64,000 nucleotides of DNA from Clostridia bacterium (lineage in GTDB: Bacteria; Bacillota; Clostridia; TANB77; CAG-465), in assembly GCA_017534305.1 (NCBI GenBank), contig JAFWCU010000016.1, positions 1 through 64,000 of the forward strand, in the 5' to 3' direction. The notes below the pieces were generated by a model. That model was not told where the DNA came from and did not search any database. It saw nothing but the letters and a program-made list of their open reading frames with translations. The position numbers and the translations under genes were made by a program. Below, piece after piece: positions 7,811 to 16,215 of this stretch; position 1 is the stretch's first letter, and every line of letters starts with the position of its first letter.

Positions 7811-9493
7811 TTATTTTGCTATTTTGTAAAGTTTTGCAAAATAGCCTTTTTTTCTTAATAATGATTCATAATTTCCAGATTCAACAATCTTTCCATCATT
7901 TAAACAGTAAATTTCATCAACATCTTTTATTGTTTCTAAACGATGAGCAATTATTATTAGTGTTTTGTTGTGAAGTCTTTCTAGTATGTTTTTCATTACA
8001 GCTTTTTCTGTTAGATTGTCCATTGCACTTGTTGCTTCATCTAGTATAACAATAGAAGAGTCTTCAAAGAAAAGTCTTGCTAAAGCCACTCTTTGACGTT
8101 CACCGCCACTCATTTTTACACCTTTTTCACCAAGTTCAGTGTCAAGACCTAATTCAAGCTTTTCATAGAATTTTTCAAGGTGTACAAGACGTAACACTTC
8201 GATTATTTTTTCATCATCTACTTGTTTGTCAAAAACAAGATTTTCACGAAGTGTTCCATCAAATATTGGAGCCTCTTGTGAAACGTAAGACACATGATCA
8301 TAATATGAGTTTAAATCTAAATCTTTTAATTCACTTTGACCAATTTTTACATGGCCTTTTTCATATTTTAAAAGTCCCATTATCATCTTTATTATTGTAG
8401 ACTTCCCAGATCCAGTTTGACCAACAAGAGCAACAGATGAACTTTGTGGTATTTTTAGATTTAGATTTTCAATTACATATCTTTTTCCATAAGAAAAAGA
8501 TACATTTTCTAGTAATAAGTCTCCATGAAGAGAAGAGGTTCTTTTTCCTTCAAGTAGAGCTTCATCATCTTTTTCATCTAAAAGAGATAAATATCTTTTA
8601 ACAGTTACTTTGTTTAATTTGTAATCCACATATTCAACATTGAAAATTGCAATTGGTTCATATGCTTTTCCAAGTAGAGATAAAACTGTAACTATTGCAC
8701 CAACAGTTAAATTTGAATGAATTACGGCGTATCCCAAAACTAACACTTTTAATACATTAACTATTAGTGAAAAAATAGAAAAGAACATTTCGTGTACAAG
8801 TTTTATTTTTGTTTTTGCATCTGTTATGTTTTTTATTCCATCTTTTGTTATTTGTATTTCTGTGTCATACTTCTTGTTTGTTCTGAAAACTACAAGTTCC
8901 ATGAAACCACGAACTAAATGTCTGTTTAATGTTTCTTGGTTTACAAGTATTTTTTCTTTTAACGCATAAAGCTTTTTAAGAATTAAATTAGATATTAAGA
9001 TTACAACTACATAACCTAAAAGAACAAATAACACTAGCTTTTTCTCTACATTGTAAATGAAAAATAGTGAAAATGCTGCAGTAGGAAGTAGCCATCTTGC
9101 AATTTTTAAGTAGAAGTCTATCATTACAGAAGTTGAAGCTGTAGCTCCATCTTCAACTCTTTGGGTAAGAAGACCAGTTCCAAGTTCTTGGTATTTTAGA
9201 TAATCTATTGTTTTCATCTTTCTTAATGCTGCAAGTTTGAAATCTAAATATAGTTTGTTTTTTACTTGTTGCTCAGGATAGTTTTCTATGTAACCAAGTA
9301 TTGTAGATACTATAAGCAACACACCATAAATTAGTAGTGGAGCAATTGTAAGCATGTGAAATTGGTAAGCATCTAGTATTTTTTGGTAGTATGTAACAGC
9401 ATATAAATCTAGAAAGTTTATTGCTATTCCAATTAATACATAAAATAGAATCATTTTTAAGTTTTCTTTTAATACTTCTTTGAATAATTTCAT
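7811..9493 (-). CDS. ABC exporter, fused membrane and ATPase domains
   Basis: A 560-residue half-transporter of the type IV (MsbA/LmrA-like) exporter fold. About 300 N-terminal residues hold six likely membrane segments; the ATPase domain follows with Walker A GQTGSGKST (about residue 358), signature MSGGERQRVALARL (about 460), Walker B VILDEATSAMD and the H-loop IIAHR. It should work as a dimer, either a homodimer or with a partner outside this window, and export lipids, drugs or peptides; the substrate cannot be read from sequence. It is a single-gene unit preceded by a good promoter and a roughly 200-base leader with a terminator-like hairpin, which suggests inducible expression, as for several drug exporters. 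Confidence 0.88.
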   Translation of the reverse strand: MKLFKEVLKENLKMILFYVLIGIAINFLDLYAVTYYQKILDAYQFHMLTIAPLLIYGVLLIVSTILGYIENYPEQQVKNKLYLDFKLAALRKMKTIDYLKYQELGTGLLTQRVEDGATASTSVMIDFYLKIARWLLPTAAFSLFFIYNVEKKLVLFVLLGYVVVILISNLILKKLYALKEKILVNQETLNRHLVRGFMELVVFRTNKKYDTEIQITKDGIKNITDAKTKIKLVHEMFFSIFSLIVNVLKVLVLGYAVIHSNLTVGAIVTVLSLLGKAYEPIAIFNVEYVDYKLNKVTVKRYLSLLDEKDDEALLEGKRTSSLHGDLLLENVSFSYGKRYVIENLNLKIPQSSSVALVGQTGSGKSTIIKMIMGLLKYEKGHVKIGQSELKDLDLNSYYDHVSYVSQEAPIFDGTLRENLVFDKQVDDEKIIEVLRLVHLEKFYEKLELGLDTELGEKGVKMSGGERQRVALARLFFEDSSIVILDEATSAMDNLTEKAVMKNILERLHNKTLIIIAHRLETIKDVDEIYCLNDGKIVESGNYESLLRKKGYFAKLYKIAK

Positions 9494-9551
9494 TTTTTAT
9501 TTCTCCTTATTTATTTTTTTCTTTACAAATTTTTGTATTAGTATAAAAAAA

Positions 9552-9619
9552 GAACCTCCTCATAAACAGCTAAACTAATACAAATTTCTTTGTATGTTTG
9601 CTATTCATGAGGAGATTCT
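9552..9619 (-). promoter_or_regulatory. leader attenuator (terminator hairpin) upstream of the ABC exporter
   Basis: Read on the minus strand, the leader contains a long hairpin with arms around 9603-9619 and 9552-9568: GAATCTCCTCAT pairs with ATGAGGAGGTTC, continuing with an AGC/GCT segment. Seven U follow (9544-9551). It sits between the promoter (-10 at 9705-9710) and the start codon at 9493, so most transcripts would stop before the gene unless the hairpin is disrupted. Just upstream is a four-codon ORF (MKSL, 9619-9633) with AAAGGA before it, a possible leader peptide. This resembles ribosome-mediated attenuation of antibiotic-resistance genes. The inducer is unknown. Confidence 0.6.
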
Positions 9620-9704
9620 TAAAGGCTCTTCATTATTCCTTTGAGCAAATTTAATTACTCTTGGTAGTAAAACGCGAATAGACTAATTGAATTACTACAA
9701 TATT

Positions 9705-9733
9705 ATTATAACATAAAATGAACAATTTTGCAA
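9705..9733 (-). promoter_or_regulatory. sigma-A promoter of the ABC exporter
   Basis: On the minus strand TTGCAA (9728-9733) is followed after 17 bases by TATAAT (9705-9710). The predicted start point is near 9698, leaving a leader of about 200 bases. The rest of the intergenic gap up to 9846 shows no gene. Confidence 0.7.
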
Positions 9734-9846
9734 GCTATAGTTGTCATAAAAGCAAAATGGAGCAAGAAGATTATAATATAATTATAAATAAATTGAAAAA
9801 ATTGAAGTTTAATGATAAACTTTTTATATAAAAGGAAGTGTTATAT

Positions 9847-10968
9847 ATGAGTAAAAAGGAAATAATAATTGTTGCTATAACTCTAGTAGTGTTAATAGCT
9901 ATAGTTTTTTTAGTTGTTGCGTTATTAAACAGAAAAAAAGAGCCTGAAAATCCAGAAGTACCAGATATATCTAGAGTAGACTTTAGTGATAAAATTGAAG
10001 TGGTACCAACAATGGATGACACTATAATGTCTGATACAAGTTGGTGTGCAACCTTTCAACTAGTATGGAATGACTTGAAAAACGAACTTGTAAAACAAGA
10101 TATTAAAATGTCACCTCAACCAATTATTGCAGACAACTTAAATAAAGAAAGCTTTACTGAAGATATGCTTTCAGATGAATACTATTATAAGATATATGGA
10201 CCTAAATCACCATCTCTAAAAGCAGAAATAGAAAAAGGAATCAAAGAAAAATTTAACCAAACAAGTGATATATTAAATGATTTTGATTGGTCTGAAGAAG
10301 CAACAACTGCTTCAGATCCAAAAAGATATTTCTTCTATACTATGCTTTATAGAGAATTTGAATATTTATATAAATTTGATACTTTAGATAATGGAAATTT
10401 TGGTAAGTATAAAGATGTAGAGTATTTTGGAATAGATAATAAATCAAACGAAGAATTAAAAGAAAATATTAGAGTATTATATTATAATTCAAAAGATGAT
10501 TTTGCTGTTGTATTAAAAACTAAAAATCATGATGAAGTTATAATGGTAAAATCTCCAGAAGGCAATACATTTAATGAAATATATAATAATATGAATAAAA
10601 AGACAGAAAATAGAGTAGGAAGTTCATATATGGAAGAAGAAGACTTCTTTAAAGCTCCAAAACTAAAATTCAATGTAAAAAAAGATTATATTGAACTTGC
10701 AGGAAAAATGTTTCCTACAGCAGATGGAGATGTTTTAGAAATTGCAAAAGCACTTCAAACTATCCAATTTGAAATTGATGAAAAAGGTGGAAAAGTAAAG
10801 AGTGAAGCAGCAATAGATGTTAAAGATGGACTAGCAATAGATCCAGGTGCAAAACCAAAACCAAGATATTTCTATCTAGATGATACGTTTGCTTTATTCT
10901 TAAGAGAAGAAGGAAAAGAACTTCCATATTTTGCCGCAAGAATAGAAGACATTACTAAATATCAATAA
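9847..10968 (+). CDS. membrane-anchored divergent serpin-like protein
   Basis: A 373-residue protein with one N-terminal membrane segment (about residues 4-26) and a large outer domain. ATG 9847 is chosen because AAAGGAAG lies 8-9 bases upstream; the upstream GTG at 9838 is within that site. The end of the protein follows the order of a serpin: APKLKFNV (strand before the hinge region), TIQFEIDEKGGKVKSEAA (compare the serpin hinge, ieVnEeGteAaA), then YFYLDDTFALFLREEG and a final short strand (compare DHPFlFlIrd). The stretch between hinge and final strands is shorter than a true reactive loop, and the Ala-rich hinge is degraded. So it may be a non-inhibitory serpin relative. Homology is inferred from pattern alone. 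Confidence 0.5.
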   Translation: MSKKEIIIVAITLVVLIAIVFLVVALLNRKKEPENPEVPDISRVDFSDKIEVVPTMDDTIMSDTSWCATFQLVWNDLKNELVKQDIKMSPQPIIADNLNKESFTEDMLSDEYYYKIYGPKSPSLKAEIEKGIKEKFNQTSDILNDFDWSEEATTASDPKRYFFYTMLYREFEYLYKFDTLDNGNFGKYKDVEYFGIDNKSNEELKENIRVLYYNSKDDFAVVLKTKNHDEVIMVKSPEGNTFNEIYNNMNKKTENRVGSSYMEEEDFFKAPKLKFNVKKDYIELAGKMFPTADGDVLEIAKALQTIQFEIDEKGGKVKSEAAIDVKDGLAIDPGAKPKPRYFYLDDTFALFLREEGKELPYFAARIEDITKYQ

Positions 10969-10997
10969 AGTAATAAATAACAATTAATAATAAAAAG

Positions 10998-11019
10998 CGA
11001 GTAGGAGAAATCCTACTCG
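10998..11019 (-). terminator. terminator of plsC
   Basis: CGAGTAGGA/TCCTACTCG (10998-11006 and 11011-11019) forms a 9-bp stem with a 4-base loop; on the minus strand it is followed by CTTTTTA. The hairpin includes the plsC stop codon. It may also serve the serpin-like gene from the other side. Confidence 0.7.
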
Positions 11020-11666
11020 TTATTGTTTTGATGTTTTGGTTTAAGTTTTAGTTTTCTTACTGGACGCTTTTCATAACTTGTAGCACTATCTTGTAATTCT
11101 AAAACTTCTTTTTGCCATCTAAGTCTGTATGGCTCTAAAGCTTTCTTGTCTACTTTTCCATCTTTAACAGCACCTTCCATATAAAATGGTCTGCCATAAA
11201 TAACTCTTGTACGTCTAAATAATCTTGGTTGCTCCAAAAATACTGGAACAATAGGAACATTAGCTTTAGCACTAACAAAGAATGCACCAGATTTTATTCT
11301 TGTTATTTTGTTTTTATTTAAATCTGAAATTGTTCCTTGAGGGAATAGCATAAATAATTTGTTTTTCCCATCCTTAAAATAATCTATTGCTGCAAGAAGT
11401 TCAACACCATTGTGAGCATCTCTATCTACTTTAACAATATCTGCAAAGTTTAATAAAGCTGCCATCCATTTGTGTTGGAAACATTCTTTTTTAGCAAGAA
11501 TACGTATGTTTTCATTACGTGTCCACATAACAGGACCATCAGCATCACTTACGTGGTTTGGAGCAAGAATATATTGACCATTAGTTAAATCTGGTTTGTT
11601 ATATTCTTTTACTCTATATAAACAATTAATTACTATTCTTGCAAATATTTTAAATCCTTTACCCAT
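11013..11666 (-). CDS. plsC: 1-acyl-sn-glycerol-3-phosphate acyltransferase (PlsC family)
   Basis: The 217-residue protein carries the acyltransferase motif NHVSDAD (HxxxxD, about residues 37-43), the substrate-binding segment LFPQGTIS (the family's FPEGTRS) and a later VPV(F) strand. It should transfer a second acyl chain to lysophosphatidate at the membrane, giving phosphatidic acid. The Q in FPQGT replaces the common Glu, a tolerated variant. The last 20 residues are basic. It is a single-gene unit on the minus strand. The nearest GGAGG is 14 bases upstream of the ATG, rather far, but no better start is in frame. Other lysophospholipid acyltransferases share these motifs. Confidence 0.85.
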   Translation of the reverse strand: MGKGFKIFARIVINCLYRVKEYNKPDLTNGQYILAPNHVSDADGPVMWTRNENIRILAKKECFQHKWMAALLNFADIVKVDRDAHNGVELLAAIDYFKDGKNKLFMLFPQGTISDLNKNKITRIKSGAFFVSAKANVPIVPVFLEQPRLFRRTRVIYGRPFYMEGAVKDGKVDKKALEPYRLRWQKEVLELQDSATSYEKRPVRKLKLKPKHQNNNE

Positions 11667-11826
11667 AGTATATCACTTATCCTCCCTGGATTAATTAAAA
11701 ATCAACTTCATTATACAATAAAAAAAATATAATGTAAAGAAATAAAAATCATTTCTTTTATATTGCAATTATATTGAAGGATTAGACAAAAAATGATATA
11801 ATTTTCAAAGTATTTGAGGTGAATAA

Positions 11827-12276
11827 ATGGAAAACATAATGGGAATAGGAGTAGGAGTAATACTTTTAAATGATGAAGGAAAAGTATTATTGCTACTTAG
11901 AAATAATGATGAAAAACTAGCAGATAGTAATATGCATTATGAAGGACAATATACACTTCCTGCAGGAAAAATTAAATTTGGTGAAACTATAGAACAAGCA
12001 GCTAAAAGAAAAGCTAAAGCTGAAACTAATTTAGATGTAAATATAGAAGATATAAATGTAGTTTGTATGTTAAATGATCATAATGAATATGCACATTACT
12101 TAACAGTAGGAACAATTGCTAAAAACTATTCTGGTATTATAGATTTAGGTAAAACACAAGAACATGTAGATTATTTGTTCGCAGATATGAACAATTTACC
12201 AAAAAACACATGTGAATCTTCTAAGAAAATAATAGATAGATACATAAATAACACTTTTTATATAAGAGGTGAATAA
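11827..12276 (+). CDS. Nudix-fold protein with degenerate Nudix box
   Basis: A 149-residue Nudix protein: the strand GIGVGVILLNDEGKVLLLLR, then YTLPAGKIKFGET and the box itself. The canonical GX5EX7REUXEEXGU reads here as G-x5-E-x7-RKAKAETNL: the REUXEE part keeps only Arg and the last Glu, and the box Gly is Asn. The metal-binding Glu set is therefore incomplete and pyrophosphatase activity is doubtful. The gene stops 2 bases before an 8-oxoguanine glycosylase gene, a pairing that recalls MutT plus Ogg. A promoter TTGAAG-17-TATAAT ends at about 11802. It could be a non-catalytic nucleotide binder or an enzyme with altered metal ligands. Confidence 0.75.
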   Translation: MENIMGIGVGVILLNDEGKVLLLLRNNDEKLADSNMHYEGQYTLPAGKIKFGETIEQAAKRKAKAETNLDVNIEDINVVCMLNDHNEYAHYLTVGTIAKNYSGIIDLGKTQEHVDYLFADMNNLPKNTCESSKKIIDRYINNTFYIRGE

Positions 12277-12278
12277 AA

Positions 12279-13130
12279 ATGAAAGAATTAAAACTAGATG
12301 TTAGTTACTTTAATTTAAAATATACACTCGAATGTGGTCAATGCTTCAGATGGAAAGAGATAGAACCTAATACATATATAGGTGTAATAAAAGATAGAGT
12401 TCTAAAGGTAAGACAAGATGGTAATACATTATATATAATAAGTAACAAAGAAGAAAATTTAGAAGAAGTAGTAAGAAAATACTTTGGTTTAGATAAAGAT
12501 TATGAAGCAATAGAAAAAAGGATTATTCTTTCAGATGAAAAAGTTAAAGAGGCGGTTTCACATACAAGTGGACTAAGACATTTAAACCAAGATTTCTTTG
12601 AGACTTTAATATCATATATAATATCTGCAAACAACAATATTCCAAGAATATCTAAATCTGTAAATGAGATATCTAGAAGATATGGAACTAAAGTTAGTCT
12701 AGATAATCAGGAATACTATTTATTTCCAACAGCCAAACAATTAAAAGATGTAACAGTAGATGAGTACAGAGATTGTGGCGTAGGATTTAGAGACAAATAT
12801 ATATATGATACTGTAAAAAGAATAAATGATGGAACATTAAATTTGGAAGAAATAAATAAGCTAGAAACACCAATTCTTAGAAAAGAACTTTTAAATATAA
12901 TGGGAGTAGGCCCTAAAGTTGCCGACTGCATTATGCTATTTTCTTGTGGAAGACAAGAAATATTTCCAATAGATGTATGGGTAGAAAGAATAATGAAAAG
13001 GTTATATTTTAATAACGATGAGAAAACAACTAAAAAGCAAATTGCAGAATATGCAGACAAGCATTTTGGAAAAGATGGTGGTATTATACAACAACATTTA
13101 TTCTATAATGTTAGAGAAGGTACAATATAG
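12279..13130 (+). CDS. ogg: 8-oxoguanine DNA glycosylase/AP lyase (OGG1 type)
   Basis: A 283-residue HhH-GPD glycosylase. N-terminal ECGQCFRW matches the OGG1 N-domain; SYIISANNNIPRI matches the OGG1 SSNNNI element; the helix-hairpin-helix GVGPKVADC carries the catalytic Lys; FPIDVWV carries the catalytic Asp. It removes oxidised guanine opposite C and cleaves the abasic strand. It is translationally coupled to the Nudix gene just upstream, which suggests a two-gene unit for oxidised purines, although that Nudix box is damaged. It resembles the Clostridium OGG branch rather than MutM/Fpg, which starts with Pro. Confidence 0.9.
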   Translation: MKELKLDVSYFNLKYTLECGQCFRWKEIEPNTYIGVIKDRVLKVRQDGNTLYIISNKEENLEEVVRKYFGLDKDYEAIEKRIILSDEKVKEAVSHTSGLRHLNQDFFETLISYIISANNNIPRISKSVNEISRRYGTKVSLDNQEYYLFPTAKQLKDVTVDEYRDCGVGFRDKYIYDTVKRINDGTLNLEEINKLETPILRKELLNIMGVGPKVADCIMLFSCGRQEIFPIDVWVERIMKRLYFNNDEKTTKKQIAEYADKHFGKDGGIIQQHLFYNVREGTI

Positions 13131-13135
13131 CAAAT

Positions 13136-13164
13136 TTGAAAAAAATATAAAGATATTGTATAAT
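13136..13164 (+). promoter_or_regulatory. sigma-A promoter of the small export protein gene
   Basis: TTGAAA (13136-13141) and TATAAT (13159-13164) are spaced by exactly 17 bases. The start point should lie near 13171, giving a leader of about 17 bases with AAAGGAGAG before the ATG at 13188. Confidence 0.75.
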
Positions 13165-13187
13165 ACTTTTTGTTAAAGGAGAGAAAA

Positions 13188-13763
13188 ATGGCAAATTTAC
13201 CAATATTAATTAAGTATATTATAATAGCTATCATTAGTATGGTACCTATTGTTGAATTAAGAGGAGCAATTCCAATTGCTGAAACAATGGATTTAAATAT
13301 ATACATTTATTATCCATTATGTATTATATGTAATATGATACCAGTACCATTCATATTTATGTTTGCAAGAAAAGTACTTGAATGGGGAAAAGATAAAAAG
13401 ATAATAGGTAAGTTCTTTACTTTTTGCTTAGAAAAAGGACAAAAGGGTGGAGATAAACTAAAAGCTTCTGCTGGTAACAAAGGAACATTTTGGGCATTAC
13501 TATTATTTGTAGGAATTCCAATTCCTGGAACTGGTGCTTGGACAGGAACTCTAGCAGCTAGTTTTCTAAATCTAGATTTTAAAACAAGTATTGCAGCTGT
13601 TATGGGTGGCGTAGTTCTTGCAGGAATTATAATGTCACTTGGTAGCAAATTAGTATCATTCTTTGGGTGGCCAGGACTTATTGCAATAATTGCAGTAATA
13701 CTTGTAGCAATTATTGGATCAATAGTTTTAGGCAAAAAGAAAGATAAAAAAGAAGCAAAATAA
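13188..13763 (+). CDS. small multidrug-export family membrane protein
   Basis: A 191-residue membrane protein of the family annotated as putative small multi-drug export protein (Sm_multidrug_ex). The typical start is visible: a hydrophobic helix, then VPIVELRGAIPIAE, and later GIPIPGTGAWTGTLAAS, the conserved Pro/Gly-rich re-entrant-like segment. Three to four membrane segments, then a Lys-rich tail. ATG 13188 fits the AAAGGAGAG site; an upstream TTG is poorer. It has its own promoter and a terminator at 13867-13896. Transport function is a family label with thin experimental support; the fold resembles DedA/VTT-like proteins in its motif. Confidence 0.78.
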   Translation: MANLPILIKYIIIAIISMVPIVELRGAIPIAETMDLNIYIYYPLCIICNMIPVPFIFMFARKVLEWGKDKKIIGKFFTFCLEKGQKGGDKLKASAGNKGTFWALLLFVGIPIPGTGAWTGTLAASFLNLDFKTSIAAVMGGVVLAGIIMSLGSKLVSFFGWPGLIAIIAVILVAIIGSIVLGKKKDKKEAK

Positions 13764-13866
13764 TTAAAAAAGTAAAAAATTACAAAAAAAATCAAGAAAT
13801 TTAATAAAAAGTAATGAAAAAGTAATAAAAATAGTGTATAATATGATTATACTTAGTAATTAAAGT

Positions 13867-13896
13867 AAAAGATTCGTAAAGAGTCTTTTATTTTTT
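13867..13896 (+). terminator. intrinsic terminator
   Basis: AAAAGATTC/GAGTCTTTT (13867-13875 and 13881-13889, one G-T pair) is followed by ATTTTTT. It closes the small export protein unit. A TATAAT at 13837-13842 with ATGAAA 17 bases upstream lies before it, so a very short transcript is possible; I see no ORF there. Confidence 0.6.
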
Positions 13897-13949
13897 GGAA
13901 AACATAGTTAGGAAACATAAAACTTTTTAATAAAAATAGTCATTTTGTG

Positions 13950-13978
13950 TTGACTTTAAGTACTAATTATGATAAAAT
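13950..13978 (+). promoter_or_regulatory. promoter of the rpmG-secE-nusG-ribosomal cluster
   Basis: TTGACT (13950-13955) and TAAAAT (13973-13978) are spaced by 17 bases, with the predicted start near 13985 and ATGGAGGTG preceding the rpmG start codon. I see no other strong promoter before the L10 leader. Confidence 0.65.
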
Positions 13979-14023
13979 AGCAAAGCATACATGAGTTAAA
14001 GAAGCATGGAGGTGTGTTTATAA

Positions 14024-14173
14024 ATGAGAGAAAATATTACAATGGCATGTACAGAATGCAAACAAAGAAATTACGAAACTCAAAAAAATAAAAGAAACAA
14101 TCCTGACAGAATTGAAGAAAGAAAATATTGTAAATTCTGTGGAAAACATACAATACATAAAGAAACAAAATAG
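14024..14173 (+). CDS. rpmG: ribosomal protein bL33 (zinc-binding form)
   Basis: A 49-residue protein translated as [18 protein letters not shown] and so on, with two CxxC pairs (CTEC and CKFC), the zinc-binding C+ form of bL33. Length and the [14 protein letters not shown] ending are typical. Part of the large ribosomal subunit. GGAGGTG lies about 9-10 bases before ATG 14024. It is the first gene of the secE-nusG-rplKAJL cluster, its standard place in Firmicutes. Confidence 0.95.
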   Translation: MRENITMACTECKQRNYETQKNKRNNPDRIEERKYCKFCGKHTIHKETK

Positions 14174-14196
14174 TTTTAATTAAGGGGTGAATTGTA

Positions 14197-14397
14197 ATGG
14201 CAAAAGGATTTTTTAAAGGCGTAAAAAATGAATTAAAAAAAGTAGTATGGCCAACAAAAGAACAACTTTTAAAAAACACAGCAATGGTAATTCTACTAGT
14301 TGTAGTATTTGCAGTTGTTATATTAGGCTTTGATATGATTTTAGAATTTGCTGATGGTAAATTCTGGACTTTTATATCTAATCATTTTGCTGCCTAA
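14197..14397 (+). CDS. secE: preprotein translocase subunit SecE
   Basis: A 66-residue SecE of the short, single-membrane-segment type. FKGVKNELKKVVWPTKEQL is the conserved amphipathic cytoplasmic helix and hinge; the membrane helix covers about residues 30-50. It stabilises SecY in the SecYEG channel. AAGGGGTGA precedes the start, and the gene sits between rpmG and nusG as expected. Confidence 0.96.
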   Translation: MAKGFFKGVKNELKKVVWPTKEQLLKNTAMVILLVVVFAVVILGFDMILEFADGKFWTFISNHFAA

Positions 14398-14451
14398 TAT
14401 TAAATGTTCTTTTATTTATAACGAATAATTTTAGAGAAGGAGTTGAATGTT

Positions 14452-14988
14452 GTGGAAGATAATGAATTATTAACTGATTCATCAGCACGTTGGTATGTTG
14501 TATACACTTATTCTGGTTATGAGAATAAAGTAAAAGCAACTCTAGAAAAAATTGTTGAAAATAAAGGCATACAAGATAAGATTCAAGAAATCATCATTCC
14601 AATGGAAGAAGAAATTGAAATTAAAGATGGTAAACAAAAATCATCTATCAAGAAAGTATTCCCTGGATATGTTCTTGTAAAAATGATAATGACTGATGAA
14701 ACTTGGTACGTTGTCAAAAACATTAAAGGAGTTTTCAACTTTGTAGGTGTAGGAGATAAACCTCTACCACTTACAGAAAAAGATATGCAATCTCTAGGAA
14801 TAGAGGATATAATTAATTTAGATTTCGAAGTTGGAGACAATGTTAGAATTACAACAGAGCCATTCTACAACTATCCAGCTGTTATCGAAGAAATCTTCAA
14901 AGATAAGAAGAGAGTTAAAGTTAAAGTATCTATGTTTGGTAGAGAAACAACTGTAGATTTGGAATTCAACCAAATCCAAAAAATATAA
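14452..14988 (+). CDS. nusG: transcription elongation/antitermination factor NusG
   Basis: NusG binds RNA polymerase through its NGN domain (here from RWYVVYTYSGYE) and couples it to ribosomes or Rho through the C-terminal KOW domain. KVFPGYVLVKM and VGDKPLPL are typical NGN segments. In the KOW domain the usual GPF...G is EPFYNYPAVIEEI, a slightly unusual variant. GTG 14452 is chosen because GAAGGAG ends 9 bases upstream; the TTG at 14443 would abut that site. Product 178 residues. Confidence 0.95.
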   Translation: MEDNELLTDSSARWYVVYTYSGYENKVKATLEKIVENKGIQDKIQEIIIPMEEEIEIKDGKQKSSIKKVFPGYVLVKMIMTDETWYVVKNIKGVFNFVGVGDKPLPLTEKDMQSLGIEDIINLDFEVGDNVRITTEPFYNYPAVIEEIFKDKKRVKVKVSMFGRETTVDLEFNQIQKI

Positions 14989-15057
14989 AAAAATAGTTAT
15001 ATAGTATATTCACATATACATTATATATAAACCTATGCTTTAAGGGAGGTGAAAATG

Positions 15058-15486
15058 ATGGCTGAAAAGAAAGTAACACATGTTGTAAAACTACAAATTG
15101 AAGCTGGTAAAGCCAATCCAGCACCACCAGTAGGACCAGCATTAGGACCAACTGGAATTAACATTATGCAATTTTGTAAAGAATTCAACGAAAAAACTGC
15201 TAAAAACGGAGGAATGATATTCCCAGTTGTTTTAACTGTATATCAAGATAAATCATTCGAATTTATCCTAAAAACTCCACCAGCAGCTGTTCTTCTAAAA
15301 CAAGCAGCTAAAATCCAAAAAGGTTCAGGAAGACCTAACAGAGAAAAAGTTGCTACAGTTAAAAGAGCACAAGTTGAAGAAATCGCAAACATCAAAATGC
15401 CAGATCTTAACGCATCATCACTAGAATCTGCAGTATCTATGGTTAAAGGTACAGCTAGATCAATGGGGATCGTCGTTGAAGACTAA
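15058..15486 (+). CDS. rplK: ribosomal protein uL11
   Basis: A 142-residue uL11 with the Pro-rich N-terminal hinge ([20 protein letters not shown]) that responds to EF-G and RelA, and the rRNA-binding C-domain ending in [18 protein letters not shown] is 8 bases before ATG 15058; ATG 15055 directly upstream is a near-equal alternative. First gene of the rplK-rplA pair. Confidence 0.96.
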   Translation: MAEKKVTHVVKLQIEAGKANPAPPVGPALGPTGINIMQFCKEFNEKTAKNGGMIFPVVLTVYQDKSFEFILKTPPAAVLLKQAAKIQKGSGRPNREKVATVKRAQVEEIANIKMPDLNASSLESAVSMVKGTARSMGIVVED

Positions 15487-15534
15487 AAGTGGGAGAACTT
15501 AAAAGTTCGCTAATACCAAAGGAGGGAAAAAGAA

Positions 15535-16215
15535 ATGAGTAAAAGAATGGACGAAGCTAACAAGTTAGTTGAAGCAGGAAAACTATACGAAGCTAAAGAC
15601 GCTATAGAACTTGCTTTAAACATGCCAAAAGCAAAATTCGACGAAACAGTTGAAATGCACGTAAAACTTGGTGTTGATTCTAAACAAGCAGATCAACAAG
15701 TTAGAGGAGTTATCGTACTACCAAATGGTACTGGTAAATCTAAAAAAGTTTTAGTACTTGCTAAAGGTGATAAAGCTGACGCTGCAAGAGAAGCTGGAGC
15801 AGATTTCGTTGGTGACGATGATATGATCGAAAAAATCCAAAGAGAAAACTGGTTCGACTATGATGTAGTAGTTGCTACACCAGATATGATGGCATCTCTT
15901 GGTAAAGTTGCTAGATTACTTGGACCTAAAGGTTTAATGCCTAACCCAAAATCTGGAACAGTTACTATGGATGTAACAAAAGCAGTATCAGAAATCAAAG
16001 CTGGTAAAATCGAATATAGATTAGACAAAACTAACATTATTCACTGCCCAATTGGTAAAGTTTCATTTGGAGCTGAAAAATTACTTCAAAACTATGAAAC
16101 ATTACTAGGAGCAATTGTTAAAGCTAAACCTGCTGCAGCAAAAGGAACATATTTAAAATCTATTGCTATCTCAACAACAATGGGAGCAGGAATCAAAATT
16201 AACCCAAGACAGTAA
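15535..16215 (+). CDS. rplA: ribosomal protein uL1
   Basis: A 226-residue uL1 forming the L1 stalk. [32 protein letters not shown] and [11 protein letters not shown] are conserved, as is [31 protein letters not shown] precedes ATG 15535. The usual partner of rplK; in many bacteria it represses its own operon through an rRNA-like site, not checked here. Confidence 0.96.
   Translation: MSKRMDEANKLVEAGKLYEAKDAIELALNMPKAKFDETVEMHVKLGVDSKQADQQVRGVIVLPNGTGKSKKVLVLAKGDKADAAREAGADFVGDDDMIEKIQRENWFDYDVVVATPDMMASLGKVARLLGPKGLMPNPKSGTVTMDVTKAVSEIKAGKIEYRLDKTNIIHCPIGKVSFGAEKLLQNYETLLGAIVKAKPAAAKGTYLKSIAISTTMGAGIKINPRQ

Noticed and set aside
9494-9700. A T-box or known metabolite riboswitch in the ABC exporter leader
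   Set aside because: No T-box sequence or recognised aptamer core was found; a translation-linked attenuator fits better.
13310-13795. Antisense 161-codon frame opposite the small export protein gene
   Set aside because: The plus strand has promoter, ribosome-binding site and a conserved family; the minus frame has none of these.
13814-13896. A tiny RNA between ATGAAA-17-TATAAT and the terminator at 13867
   Set aside because: The product would be about 45 bases with no ORF; the promoter match is weak at -35, and chance is likely in this A/T-rich gap.
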